Shown in pieces: positions 35,986 through 47,665 of a stretch of DNA of 64,000 nt (position 1 is its first letter; every line of letters begins with the position of its first letter). Source of the stretch: Toxorhynchites rutilus septentrionalis (taxonomy: Eukaryota > Arthropoda > Insecta > Diptera > Culicidae). Under the pieces are notes generated by a model. The model did not search any database and was not told the origin of the DNA. It saw only the letters and a program-made list of their open reading frames with translations. Location of the stretch: assembly GCF_029784135.1 (NCBI RefSeq), contig NC_073746.1, forward strand, positions 74,504,042 to 74,568,041, in the 5' to 3' direction. A program made the position numbers and the translations under genes.

Positions 35986-37283
35986 AAGGGTGTGTCACAT
36001 CAAATTGCATCACGGAAAAAACGCTGTAGAAATTCGCCCAGTAGACCGATCCTTTTGAAAATTTTAGACAGTAAAATAAAAACTATTAAACAACTTTTGG
36101 CATTTTCTTTTTATTCATACTTCGAGCCCAAGCCCGTATGCTCGCACCTTCCTCTTTACCCCGTTTATAAGGTTCTGTACAACGTCAGGTTGTAGTTTTT
36201 TTTGAACAGAAATCCATTTTCTCTTGAAGTCCGCCTCCGATTTGATAACTTTTGGGTTCTTCCGGAGGGCCTGCTTCATAATCGCCCAATATTTCTCTAT
36301 TGGGCGAAGCTCCGACGCGTTGGGCGGGTTCATTTCCTTTGGCACGAAGGTGACCCCGTTGGCTTCGTACCACTCCAACACGTCTTTTGAATAGTGGCAC
36401 GAATCGAGATCCGGCCAGAAGATGGTCGGGTCCTCGTGCTGCTTCAATAGTGGTAGTAAGCGCTTCTGTAGGCACTCCTTAAGGTAAACCTGCTCGTTTA
36501 CCGTGCCGGTCATCACGAAGGGGGCGCTCCGCTTTCCGCAAGAGCAGATCGATTGCCACACCATGTACTTTTTGGCAAACTTGGATAGTTTCTGCTTGCG
36601 AATCTCCTCCGGAACGCTGAATTTGCCCTCTGCGGAGAAGAACAACAGGCCCGGCAGCTGAAGAAAGTCCGCTTTGACGTAGGTTTCGTCGTCCATTACC
36701 AGGCAATGCGGCTTCGTCAGCATTTCGGTGTACAGCTTCCGGGCTCGCGTCTTCCCCACCATGTTTTGCCTTTCGTCGCGGTTAGGAGCCTTCTGAACCT
36801 TGTATGTACGCAGGCCCTCCCGCTGCTTGGTCCGCTGGACGAATGAACTTGACAAATTCAGCTTATTGGCGACATCCCGGACCGAACTTCTCGGATCACG
36901 TCTAAACTGCTTAACTACGCGCTTGTGATCTTTTTCACTGACGGAGCATCCATTTTTGCCGTTCTTCACCTTCCGGTCGATGGTTTGGTTCTCGAAGTAT
37001 CGTTTTAGTACTCTGCTGACCGTGGATTGGACGATTCCCAGCATCTTACCGATGTCCCGATGTGACAACTCCGGATTCTCGAAATGAGTGCGCAGGATTA
37101 ATTCACGACGTTCTTTTTCGTTCGACGACATTTTTCCAAATTTACGAAAAATTGACAATGTAGCATGGCCAACGTGATCTATACACTCTAATCTGATTAT
37201 AAGCGAAAGCTGAAGATATTATTCCTAAAAATTAAATTTCTACAGCGTTTTTTCCGTGATGCAATTGGATGTGACACACCCTT
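35986..37283 (-). mobile_element. ITmD37E transposon, apparently complete
   Basis: 1,298 bp with TA on both sides (35984-35985 and 37284-37285). Terminal inverted repeats of about 49 bp (35986-36034 and 37235-37283) begin AAGGGTGTGTCACATC and differ at one position by eye. It holds one open transposase gene. Full-length TIRs, intact frame and TA duplication suggest a young insertion. The DD37E lineage is known from mosquitoes. Confidence 0.95.
36115..37131 (-). CDS. ITmD37E transposase (DD37E)
   Basis: 338 codons from the ATG at 37131 (MSSNEKERRELIL). The frame is open a little further upstream, but only with TTG. The N-terminal half holds two helix-turn-helix-like blocks (about 20-45 HRDIGKMLGIVQSTVSRVL, and 70-95 SSVRDVANKLNLSSSFVQRT) for TIR binding. 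Catalytic residues: D147 in VMDDETYV, D241 in IFWPDLDSCHY and E279 in LRPIEKYW, with 37 residues between the second D and the E. That spacing defines this lineage of the IS630-Tc1-mariner superfamily. It cuts and pastes the element at TA. All catalytic residues are present and there is no stop, so it is likely functional. Confidence 0.95.
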   Translation of the reverse strand: MSSNEKERRELILRTHFENPELSHRDIGKMLGIVQSTVSRVLKRYFENQTIDRKVKNGKNGCSVSEKDHKRVVKQFRRDPRSSVRDVANKLNLSSSFVQRTKQREGLRTYKVQKAPNRDERQNMVGKTRARKLYTEMLTKPHCLVMDDETYVKADFLQLPGLLFFSAEGKFSVPEEIRKQKLSKFAKKYMVWQSICSCGKRSAPFVMTGTVNEQVYLKECLQKRLLPLLKQHEDPTIFWPDLDSCHYSKDVLEWYEANGVTFVPKEMNPPNASELRPIEKYWAIMKQALRKNPKVIKSEADFKRKWISVQKKLQPDVVQNLINGVKRKVRAYGLGLEV

Positions 37284-37494
37284 TAGCTTCCAGTGTCTTC
37301 TTGAAGATATCGAAGGGAGAAAAAATGGAAAACACATCGAGTAAATTTGTTTGGAATGTCCTAAGACGTCATGCACAAATTACGTAATGCCAAAAATCTG
37401 GATTTTGAACGCAACCTCGCGGCTAGAAAATGAATATAAATGAAATAGTTTTTATAACTCTTTGGTGAAAGTATTGATGGGCCTGAAAAGGACC
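37284..37494. repeat. Repeat remnant with Harbinger-like end and mutated histone 3' signal
   Basis: AAGACGTCATGCACAAATTACGTAATGCC near 37370-37397 resembles the TIR of the element at 5947-8505. On the minus strand GGTCCTTTTCAGGCCC (37494-37479) is a histone-type stem-loop with one mispair. It is followed by CAAAGAG (37464-37458). Confidence 0.55.
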
Positions 37495-38385
37495 AATGGA
37501 TTTATTTTTGTTTTCACGATTTACTGCCATACAAATGAAACACATATTTCTGCATAACTCGAGAGCTAATCAAGCGAATCGAGCCAAATTTGGCATGAGG
37601 AGGTTTCTATGGTAGATCAACATTCCTTCCCTTTTCCTAAGGCCATACAGATGAAGCATAAGTTGCTGCATAACTCAAGAACTAATCAAGCAAATGGAAC
37701 CAAATTCGGTATATGGAGGTTGAAGGGGGCAATAAATGTTTCTATTGTGGTTTGACACCCCTCCTCTGGAATGGAGGGGGGGTCCCATAAAAATAGTACA
37801 CATATTTCAATCAAACATATTCCAACCAAACATGACCAAACATTGGAAATTTTCGGAAAACTCTGAAGAAAATGGGAAAATTTGCGAAAATTCAATTCCC
37901 ATATGTTATACAATTTCATAGTGACAAGCGATGTTTCTCCATTTGATCATTGCGCTAGCGAAATTGATCTTTGTTCGAAAGTGGAAATGGATTTTAATGT
38001 GATAAAGCTCACTCCTATAGCATCTTCTATCTATATAAATAAAAATGGATCGCCGAATGTGTTGATAAGAGCAAAACTCGAGAAAGGAATTTTCCGATTC
38101 AAGTCTGTCTTTATTCTATCATATTTTCTGTATCAAACATTTATCCATGTAACGGAGAAACATGTTTTTTGCAAGTGGTTGAAAATTCTTGAACGAGAAT
38201 TGTGTCTGAAAATAATATGACATTATAATGACAAATTTTGGTAGAAGTACTAGGAATTTTATAGTAAAAGGTAATTTTAAAGGGTAGATTAGAAAATCAA
38301 TCAATGAATAGTTCTGCTATTGGACCCATGGATGTGATAAAGAAAAATAAATTTTGGACGGAACGAAGTTTACCGTGTCAGCTAG
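37495..38385 (-). repeat. Dispersed repeat, CTAGCTGACACGG start, truncated tail
   Basis: Minus-strand copy of the family at 34371-35286: its start is at 38385 and the ~120-bp units lie at 37500-37770. The central part (about 37980-38110) matches 13160-13290. The GACAGACAGACAGA and (TA)n tail is missing. Confidence 0.75.
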
Positions 38386-38395
38386 TATATATGTT

Positions 38396-38790
38396 AGGGT
38401 ATGGGAAAAATCGACCCTAATATTTCAAAAAGTTACCCTACACAATATGTTTACCACTTCGAAAAAATACCCTATGTCAAATTTCAGCTCAATCGGACTT
38501 AAGGGAGAGGCGCAAAGCGGTCAAAGTTTGAGTTTTTTGAAAATCGAAAAATCACCCTCCCCCCTTGGGTCGGGGTTTTTGAAAAAAAAAATTGATGCCA
38601 AATGTCTTAAAGTTGCATGAAACGTCAAGAATTAGTGTCATCTCGAAAAATTTGTTTTTGTCAAAAATCGACACTCTGGGTTTTTTTTTCGAAATACGAA
38701 ACGAAACGTATGGTTTTGGGTACCAATAAAAATATTTATTTCGATTTTTCATTCGGAACTTGCTGCGAAATGTTGATTTGCACGATAAAA
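38396..38790. repeat. Unclassified repeat starting TTAGGGTATGGGAAAA
   Basis: A block with TTAGGGTATGGGAAAAATCG, CAATCGGACTTAAGGGAGAG and CGAAACGAAACGTATGG. It looks like a dispersed repeat by composition, but has no second copy in this window. Confidence 0.35.
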
Positions 38791-38994
38791 TACCCTATGC
38801 AAAATATTAGCTCATTCGAACTTCATTTATTAGTGTTGCAGACGTTAAAATTTAACATTTGGCTATCACAACATTTGGCTACCACGAAGCACCATCTTTC
38901 AATGGATACGTGTCAAAATTTGACATCAATCGATCGATTGGTTCGTGAGTTACAGCATTGAAAGTGAAGCAACTTTTGTTATTGTTAAAAAAAA

Positions 38995-39285
38995 ATGGAA
39001 AAATCCGAATTTCGTGTATTGATGGCAAAATTGCATGTATTGGGCTTCGAATTACTTCCGCATCCACCGTATTCTCCAGATCTGGCTCCCAGCGATTATT
39101 TTCTGTTCGAAGACCTGAAGAGAATACTCGCTGGCATAAAAAAATTTAAGACCGAAGATGTAGTGATTACCGAAACTGAGGACTATTTTGAGGAAAAACC
39201 GAAAGAGTGCCATAAAAATGGTATCGAAAAGTTGCAAGATCGCTATAATCGCTGTATCGCCCTCGAAAGCAATTATGTTGAATAA
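38995..39285 (+). pseudogene. Internally deleted mariner transposase
   Basis: ATG at 38995 gives MEKSEFRVL, a typical mariner transposase N-terminus. It passes directly into LGFELLPHPPYSPDLAPSDYFLF, the C-terminal catalytic region with the third Asp of the D,D34D triad. About 230 residues in between are missing. The rest (EDYFEEKPKECHKNGIEKLQDRYNRCI) matches the mariner C-terminus. The frame is open across the junction, but the first two catalytic Asp are lost. The right end near 39310-39352 (ACAGTTCGGTTGAAAAGTTT on the minus strand) is a likely mariner TIR; I did not find the left one. A deletion derivative that can at most be moved in trans. Confidence 0.8.
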
Positions 39286-39359
39286 TATAATTGAATTTTG
39301 CAAAAAAAACTGTTTTACTGTGAAACCTCATAAACTTTTCAACCGAACTGTTATATAGG

Positions 39360-41894
39360 CCCTCATAAAAATACGTCCCTATAAAAATTATTCTTAGATC
39401 ATTTTTTACCCATTCATGGAAAATATTTAGCCTAAGCCAAATACGAGTGAAATGTTCCATTCAAATAAAAAATAGTCGATAGAAATTTCACATACTTTCA
39501 GGTCATTCTGGCTGAAAATGCATCCAACATGTGGTATTATCATTTCCCACCAGTGACGTTCCAAGATGCTTCTGAAGATTGAAAGGTAATCGTAAAATCA
39601 AATAATAAATAGATGTTTAGGAAACCGTTTCTGATAATTATGCAACCCAAATTATAGCAAATCTGAAAGGTCACATCCGTTAGGCAGCAGCAAATGGCGC
39701 TAGCCGAACATGGTACGAAACCTTTCCGAATACCAACACTTGCCGTTCGCATGCAAACGCTGATTGTAGACCACACGAATCAATCAACGCCACAGTTTCA
39801 ATCCGCCACCTCGGAGCGATTGATGAACCGATCATTGACCCAACACTCCACACGGAGCACTCCACTAATCGCCCCATCAGTTCCAAGTCCGCATAGCGTG
39901 CAACATTTTTACAACCCATCTGCAGATGATTCTCTCGTAACCACTTTGCTGCACGTTACCGAATATTACGTGGCGCGCGAGGAGGGGGAGTGGAAGAAGC
40001 GTTCACCTTTTCAAACGTCCGGTGTAATAGATTTAATGGTGATTTATCGGTCGGTGCATTTTGCGTCTCAGTGCATCAATTACTACTACTTGGGGTATAG
40101 AAAGGGCAGCATCACATACAACACCAACGTGGTTGGTCTTCGATTAGGATGGGGTTTGCTGCGATGAATTACCAAGCAATTACGATCCAGTTGAAGAGTG
40201 CGCCCAATTTGCATAGCTTTCTTGAGTGGTTTCAGATTATTGGTAATCGGTGAACAGTGTGCTTTCGACTTTGTTTCATTTATTCTTCCGATAAGTGATA
40301 GCGATAAATTCCCCGTTGAAATCATTCCAGTATTTCCAATGTATCAACACGTAGCAATGTTTCCTGTGGCTTGAAATTCTATCCTGACGAATTTGTCACC
40401 ATTACCGGTCGGTTCCTGGTGCTATTTCCATCCATAGCACCGGCTGCACCGACACATGTGTCCCAAACACGGAACCACTTGCCGCAGACCAAACAACAGG
40501 AAAAGTCACTGAACTGAATCTATCACAAAATCCTCGTTTTCCTCATCTCCTTTTTTCGGTAAGTGCACCATTTATTACTTGGCACTCTAATTTCGAACGT
40601 GTATACGGCAGTCTTACTAACTCATGAACTCATATCGACCCGGAAAAGCAGTAAAAAACAAGCAACGCGTCGCCTCCGACTCCTTGCGCTTGCGCTGCGA
40701 GATACGCTTCATATCACTTACAAATGTTCGCCACTCGAAGGAAACAGGTGACGATTTGAGCTCTGTGTGTGGAGTTATGCCGATATGCTGGTAAGGACTC
40801 CCTTGCGTGGGTCCACAAAACACCGAGAGGCAAGAGAGCGGAACCGTCGAGGGGGCGCGATATGAAATGTGCTTCGCTATTATTCATATGCTGTCGGCCT
40901 GCATACATAGAGGTACCTACATAAATACATATGCGCACTGACTGTTCGTGTGGCGTGTGCCGATTTTCGGTTTCGTCGAGTGCGACGAAAGCATAAAACG
41001 AATGCGTCGTCATGCAGCAGTGAGTGCGCGGAAACACAACGCTGCTTGGGGTGCGGAGGGTTTTCAGGACATTTATTGCCTGTCTCGGAACGACGCCGGC
41101 GGTGTTTATTTTTTATGGACGCGAAGGAATTTTGAAATTAAGTGTCATATGCTGAGGCAGAGTGCTCGACTACGAGGACATGTGCATTACCGAACTCGAC
41201 TTGTGATGAGTTATTCGATATAAATCATAAGTTAAGCGTCGGAAAGTACCGCACTTATGAACGTTTTAGAACATCAAAGTTATTTTCGAAAACGTTGCTC
41301 ATTTCGATTTTATTCACCAAACAAGGAACGTGAACATGATTAGAGCATTAATTAAATTAACCTTGTCTCATGAGTCTTGTGCATTTAAATGAATAACATG
41401 AGGAATGCTCCATTCAGATACAAATGTATGAGAGATGTATAAGAGAGTTTAATATCCGGTATGTTTGGAAATTTTAGAAGGAAGGATAAGCTTAATACTT
41501 AGTGGATGGTTAACGTAATTTTTTGTATCCGCACAGTTAAGTGCACGAGGCTGAAAAATAATAGAAAAAAATGAAGTTTGAAATCATCCACAATCACTTT
41601 AACAACCTTCGAAGCAGGTTGAAATGAAATCCGTCTTCTTATTGAAATGCAATAAGCAACTGCAAGAACTTGGTGCGGATTTCTTGCTACTCGCTTCTTT
41701 CAATTTGCCTTCTATCCAAAACGTGTTTGAAAACAACTTAGCCATCAGGCCAGTATTTTAACAGTCTACCATCTTACAATCTCCTGTTCCCAGCCGTTGT
41801 GTTGGATGCAGATGTGGTGCATATCCCACTCAATCTAGTAGATGCATCGGAAGGATTAGGTCCTGTTTTTTAAATTTATTTATAACCATTCTAC
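39360..41894. other. Low-repeat region, no gene recognised
   Basis: 39690-41250 is GC-richer. A 157-codon frame at 39694-40167 (starting MALAEHGTKPFRIP) has an even composition but no family motif or splice context. The rest shows nothing I can support. It may be host intronic or regulatory DNA. Confidence 0.4.
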
Positions 41895-41907
41895 ATCACA
41901 TTAAGAT

Positions 41908-42155
41908 ATTTAAGAATTGAGTGTGTGTGATTATCAACATTGTAATAATTTCCTTATACCCCATCCTTTTCCTGAGAAAAATATGTCACCCTTCTAATCT
42001 CGAGTTCACCGCGAGTAATCGGTTTCCCACATTACTAACCATAGATTTAAGAAAATTGTTCATATATATAGTTTTAAAAATATATTTAAGATTTCGGCTC
42101 CTTTAAACTTATACAACTGAGCCTGTAAAAATAAACGAATTTATAAAAAAAAAAA
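41908..42155 (+). mobile_element. 5'-truncated LINE copy (3' UTR only) with 13-bp target duplication
   Basis: Holds only the 3' UTR of the LINE family at 1-3928: TTTAAGAATTGAGTGTG, TCGAGTTCACCGCGAGTAAT, GAGCCTGTAAAAATAAACGA and poly(A). ATCACATTAAGAT at 41895-41907 and 42156-42168 is an exact duplication. A standard abortive target-primed insertion. Confidence 0.92.
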
Positions 42156-42168
42156 ATCACATTAAGAT

Positions 42169-43142
42169 TGTTTACATCGATTTCTCTAAAGATTTTAACA
42201 AAATACTCGCGACCTTGTCATTCTGAAATTGGATCGACTTGGCTTACCGTCCTGGATCATAGACTGACTAATTTCGTATTTATCATTCCACGAAGCATTC
42301 ATTAAATACACTCGACAACAAAATTAGAGGACAGATTGCGAAGTCGGAATTTGATTTTTGGCATGCTGTAACTTCGTGAAAATTCAACGCATATCGATGG
42401 GATGTACATCATTTTGAAGCTACAGTTTCCAGATATTAGAATATTCTACATATTTTTATCTTGGTGTGCGTAGGTGTAGCGGGCAGCAATATGGGGAAGA
42501 AATGAAAAATAGATTTTTCTTTGTTTTTTCAAGAATATTCTGGACTAACACAATTTTCGCCAACCCACTCAACAGCAAATCTAATTAACCTCATCAACCA
42601 GCTTTCATTTGGTTCCAAGAACGTTCCTGTAGGACCTTCCCACACCGAGATATTTCAGTTTGAATGAAAAATTACCCCTTCGCCTTTGATGATGAATAAT
42701 TCAATAAACAACCATCGCATCGCAAATCGAAAGGCAGTTTGGGAACTCCAATAAATTCTGCATAAGCATAATTTGTTAATTTCACGGAAAAAATATTATT
42801 TTTTTTTTGCATCGATTTCAAAAAAGTGCCGAAAGCATATTTTCATAGCGCCTTAAATTTTTGCATCAATCGATTTCGGCACTTCATAACAATTTTTTAT
42901 ATTGACGAAATAATATATGTCATGAAACTAACTATCGAAGAATTGAAAAATCTCAACCCCTATCCTAACGGAAGTACTCACATCTGATTGGTCGAAATTG
43001 ACGACACATACGGTGGTTCCCTAACAGAGACATCAAAACCAAGCTTCTTGCGGGAAATCGGCATTTTATATTGCAAGTGAGGTGAGTGACACGATTAATT
43101 CTACCAAATAAAATTTAAATATTTTTTATATCCAAAATAAGT
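42169..43142. repeat. Repeats: copy 2 of the 23.5-kb repeat and a segment shared with 48.2 kb
   Basis: 42307-42565 matches 23475-23750. 42736-42855 matches 48141-48270 inverted (TTTGGGAACTCCAATAAATT, TTTCACGGAAAAAA, CATAGCGCCTTA). 43015-43075 is one unit of the 25.4-kb tandem family. No gene. Confidence 0.65.
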
Positions 43143-43596
43143 ATTTTATTAAGGCTCATATGGCGTCAGCCTAACGGGGCCGGGAGTTCAATATTTCGAC
43201 AATGTTTGCTTACAACTATGTTAGTAATATGTAACCGATTACTCGCGGTTGGCTCGAGGTTAGTATTACAAGTGTTCTCATAATTGGTATGTTGCAGTCT
43301 TCGATGCTCTGTACGTGTGCCCGACACGGGATGCTTTCTATTGGGATGCAGCTGACCATTAATCAGCAACGCCCCCTAGTCTGTACCCCATATCTAGCGT
43401 GGTGCGTCTTTCTCGACTCGAGGAATCCAGGATAGAATGGTCACTAGCCGGCGCAAACATCAGCTCGTGTAGAGTTGTCATGAGCGGTACAACCTTTAGC
43501 TCTTGTTGAATGATCAGTGGACTGCACAACCTTCGGCCCGTGCATCTGTAAAGAGTGTGTGTATGTATTGCCGCGACTAAGTAAAAGTTTATCGAT
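43143..43596 (-). mobile_element. Short retroelement, copy 1, joined to LINE fragment
   Basis: Matches 57527-57993 closely over its full length. On the minus strand it runs from GATCGATAAACTTTTACTTA to TATGAGCCTTAATAAAAT. Near its 3' end it carries CCTCGAGCCAACCGCGAGTA, a motif shared with the LINE 3' UTRs. Its 5' end abuts LINE coding sequence at about 43597 with no spacer. Confidence 0.8.
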
Positions 43597-46500
43597 CGGA
43601 GAGGAGGGATATCATCACTCCACATGCGCTGCCAACTTACGAGCGTATACTGACGAGGAAAAATTGGAAAAATTCATTATAAGCAATTTGCCTTTCAAAA
43701 AGTGTGCCTTCTATAGCGCACACCTTAGCTAGTGAGTCCGCTTTCTCATTCCCCGGAATCGAGCAATGAGAGGGAAGGTAATCTTGAATAATTTTTCGAC
43801 CAAAACACTCAATAGTTGTCTTATTCTTGTTAGGAAATAAGATGAGCGCTTATCAACTTTCATTGAGCGGATTGCCTCTATTGAGCTGAGACTGTCTGAA
43901 AAAATAAAATAGTGGTCGATGGGCAATGTTTCAATGATCCCTAATGCGTAATATATCGCACCCAGTTCAGCGACAAACAAGGAACAAGGATCTTTGAGTT
44001 TGAAAGAGGCACTGGAATTTTCATTGAAGATGCCGAAGCCAGTGGACCCGTTTATGAATGAACCGTCAGTAAAGAACATTTTATCAGATCTAACTTTCCC
44101 ATATTCTGCCGAAAATATCGGCGGAATAGAATCGGAGCGTAGATGATCTGGGATTCCATGGATTTTTTGTCGCATGGACAGATCAAAAATGACAGAGGAA
44201 TTGCAGAAGTATGGGAAGCAAACTTGGTTGGAGATGCCTGGTGAAGGGTGCACGTCGTGGGTAAGGTACTCATGGTATAAAGACATAAAACTTGACTGAG
44301 GAGTCAGCTGGAGTAGATTTTCGAAGTTATCAATCACCAATGGATTCATGATCTTGCAACGGATGAGAAATCTGTAGGATAATTCTGTGAACCGAAGAGT
44401 AAGCGAGGGTACTCCTGCCAAAACTTCGAGACTCATCGTGTGCGTCGAATGCAAACACCCCATGGCTATACGCAAGCAACGATATTGTATTCTCTCCAGC
44501 TTGAGAATATGAATCCTGATCGCTGATCGGAAGCAAAAACTGCCATATTCTAACACTGATAATATCGTTGTTTTGTACAACTGAATGAGGTCTGGAATGG
44601 ATGGGCACCCCACCATGTTCCGGTTATTGTTTGGAGAAAATTGATTCTTTGCTGGCATTTCTGTTTCAAATACGCAATGTGTATTCCCCAGGTACATTTA
44701 GAGTCAAAATATACTCCAAGGTATTTGAAAAACATAGAGTGTTGGATCGTTTTGCCGGATAGGTGAAGCTGGAATTGGGCGGGTTCGTGCTTCCTAGAAA
44801 AAACGACCATTTCAGTTTTCTCCGTAGAGAATTCGATACCCAGCTTGAGGGCCCACGTGAACAGATTGTTCAGGGTATCTTGCAACGACTTTTGCAGAAC
44901 GACGGGATTAGTACCCGTGATGGAAATAACTCCATCGTCTGCAAGTTGTCTCAGCGTGCAGTCTCTAGTTAGACAATCATCCATATCATTGACATAAAAA
45001 CTGTACAAGAGGGGGCTTAGGCAGCAGCCTTGCGGTAGGCCCATAAAACTGTAACGAGAAGATTTCGAGCTGCCATGAGAGAAAATAATGTGCTTTTCTG
45101 ACAGTAATTTGTACAGGAAATTGTTGAGAATTGGTGAAAGTCCACGATTATGAAGCTTCTCTGAGAGAATTTCCATGGAAACAGAATCAAATGCCCCTTT
45201 GATATCGAGAAAAACGGAAGCCATTTGTTCTTTGCGAGCAAATGCGATTTGGATTTCAGAAGATAGCAGCGCGAGACAATCATTTGTCCCTTTACCTCGG
45301 CGGAAGCCAAACTGCGTATTTGACAGCAAATTGTTCGTTTCGACCCACTTGTCCAAACGAAGTAGAATCATTTTCTCTAACAATTTACGAATACAGGATA
45401 ACATTGCAATCGGCCTATACGAGTTGTGATCGCAAGCCGGCTTGTTGGGTTCCCGTATGGCTATCACTCTCACTTGTCTCCAGTCATGCGGTACAATATT
45501 CAGCTCCAGAAACTTGTTGAACAAGTTCAGCAAACGCTGTTTTGCCAAGTCGGGAAGATTCTTCAACAAGTTGAATTTAATCTTGTCCGACCCCGGAGCT
45601 GAATTGTTACATGAGAGAAGGGCAATTGAGAATTCCACCATCGAAAAATTCTCATAATCGCTTTGAAGTGGAATGTCGCGTACGACGTATTGTGCAGGAG
45701 CGGTGTCGGGGCAAACCTTCCTTGCAAAGTTAAAAATCCAACGGTCAGAGTATTCCTCACTTTCGTTTGTATGGTTCCAGCCACGCATTTTCCTAGCCGT
45801 ATTCCAAAGAGTGCTCATAGCGGTCTCCCTTGACAAACCATTGACGAACTTCCGCAAATATCCACGCTTTTTTGCTTTAATCAAACCTTTTAGTTTGGCT
45901 TCTAGAGCTTGGTACTTCAGAAACCATTCCACTGATCCAGTTTTCCTGAATTTTTTGAAAGCGGATGATTTTTCAAGGTAGACCTTTGCACATTCCTTGT
46001 CCCACCAAAGTGATGGAGGACGACGTCGGAAGGTGGTAGCCGGTACACGTTTCTTTTGAGCTTGAAGTGCGCTTTCGTAAATCAAACTCGATATAAAGTT
46101 ATACTCTTCGAGTGGAGGAAGTTCATGCATTGAAACAATTGCTTCAGATATTATTTCCGCAAATGTTCTCCAGTCAATATTTTTCGTGAGGTCATACGAA
46201 ATATTGACTGACTCACGAGAGCTTGATTCATAAGCGATCGATAAAATTATTGGTAGGTGATCACTACCGTGGGGATCTTGGATTACCTTCCACATGCAAT
46301 CCAGGGATAACGAAGAAGAGCATAGAGATATGTCTAGCATGCTTGCCCGTGCAGGAGGGTTGGCTATTCTAGTTGCTTCCCCAGTATTCAAAACTGTCAA
46401 TTTAAAGTTGTCGCACAGATCATAAATCAAAGTGGCACGGTTGTCATCGTAGAGTGATCCCCATGCTGTTCCATGGGAGTTGAAATCACCTAAGATTAAC

Positions 46501-46940
46501 CGCGGCTCCGGCATTGCCTCGATAGTATCAAAGAACTGATGGCGGCCTACCGTAGTTCTGGGAGGGATATATATCGAAGCAATGCAGAGGTCTTTGCCAT
46601 TGATTTGTGTCTGGCAAGCAACAACTTCAATGCCTGTCATCGATGGGAGAGTGACTCTATAGAAGGAGTGACATTTTTTAATCCCCAATAGTACGCCACC
46701 AAACGAGTCATTTCGATCGAGGCGAATAATGTTGAAATCGTGGAAATTCAGCTCATCGGCTGAAGAAAGCCATGTTTCACAGAGAGAAAATACATCACAG
46801 TTAGAGCTGTGAACTAAAAATTTTAACTGATCTAGTTTAGGAATGATGCTTCTGCAATTCCACTGTATTACAGTGGTTAAATCCTTGACCTCTTGCACTG
46901 AATCAGGCATCGAGGGAAATGAACGCTGCCAAAAAACCAC
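43597..46940 (-). pseudogene. Frameshifted LINE ORF2 (EN-RT-RNase H), 3' end missing
   Basis: Minus-strand copy of a LINE related to the one at 1-3517. Endonuclease and RT (46940-44600) are open: WNCRSIIPKLDQLKFLV, GDFNSHGTAWG, SDHLPI, LPQGCCLSPLLY, LADDG. A frameshift near 44600 moves into the frame 44697-43729, which carries the RT C-terminus and RNase H (FTDGSFINGSTGFGIF). A second shift near 43770 lies before the SHCSIPGNE region. Homology continues to about 43598 (SWQRMWSDDIPPLR-like), where the short retroelement begins. The codon at 46940 is GTG, so no true start is present. Dead copy. It differs from the left-edge LINE at many residues, so it is another subfamily. Confidence 0.9.
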
Positions 46941-47021
46941 ATTCTTCTTTCAAAAATGTTCTCACAATCGGAAGCAAACATAATACTATGCTTTTAAGAG
47001 GGTCGTTTATATTTAAAGCAT

Positions 47022-47650
47022 TTAAAATGTTGTCCACCAGGTCAGAAAGCGCAAGCAAGCCAGATTGTGGCTGTTGCCTCGACCGCGAAAAAGGAGCAGA
47101 CGTGTTGGCTGCTGCTCCGGGAAGTGCTGAGGACCCCTGGTGCGTTGTGGAATTAAAAAAATCATGGTTCTCGTGTTTCTCATAAACTGAAGTTGTTCAA
47201 ATAGGTACTGTGGCACGCAACTTTCAACAATTTTGAAAAAGTTTATGCATGTACGATACACATAAAATTTGGTGAAACTACATCCTAATAAAGTGCTATG
47301 TAAGTGTGAAAGACTGGAATATCTCGATAAATTGTATACATATCTTACACATGAATTCAAAGCAACTCTTAGTCTGTTGAGTGCGGCCGCAGATGCATTA
47401 GTGTGAATGAAATCTCCATACATCAAATGAGAAATAATCAACGACTTAAATAATTTTATTTTCGTGGATGTTTCAAAATGCCTAGTTACTAAATTCAAAC
47501 GTATTAAGGCGCTGTAGATTTTACCACATTTAGAATTGATGGAAGCATTCCATGACAAATTAGATGTAAATATAACACCCAAATTATTGAGTTTATCGAC
47601 ATATTCAACAACTTGTCCATCAAACATTTTTGGATGTGGTGTAGGTGTAG
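47022..47650 (-). pseudogene. RT C-terminal fragment of a different LINE
   Basis: About 205 codons: KMFDGQVVEYVDKLNNLGVIF, SNLSWNASINSKCGKIYSAL, SLIISHLMYGDFIHTNAS. This is the thumb and post-RT region common in Jockey/CR1-like LINE proteins (NLGVIF, LSW..HI, L..C.R). The frame continues a few codons upstream of the ATG at 47627. RT core, endonuclease and 5' part are absent: a 5'-truncated insertion. The 3' UTR runs left towards 46950. The clade is not that of the neighbouring I-group LINE. Confidence 0.75.
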
Positions 47651-47665
47651 TTTTCCATACAAAAC

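Noticed and set aside
39694..40167. 157-codon frame on the + strand
   Set aside because: No motif, and the overlapping minus-strand frames are of similar quality. Not enough to call a gene, though it is the best chance frame in that region.
43166..43625. 88-codon frame shared with 57758-58012
   Set aside because: The two copies differ by about six amino-acid changes against one silent change, so there is no sign of protein constraint.
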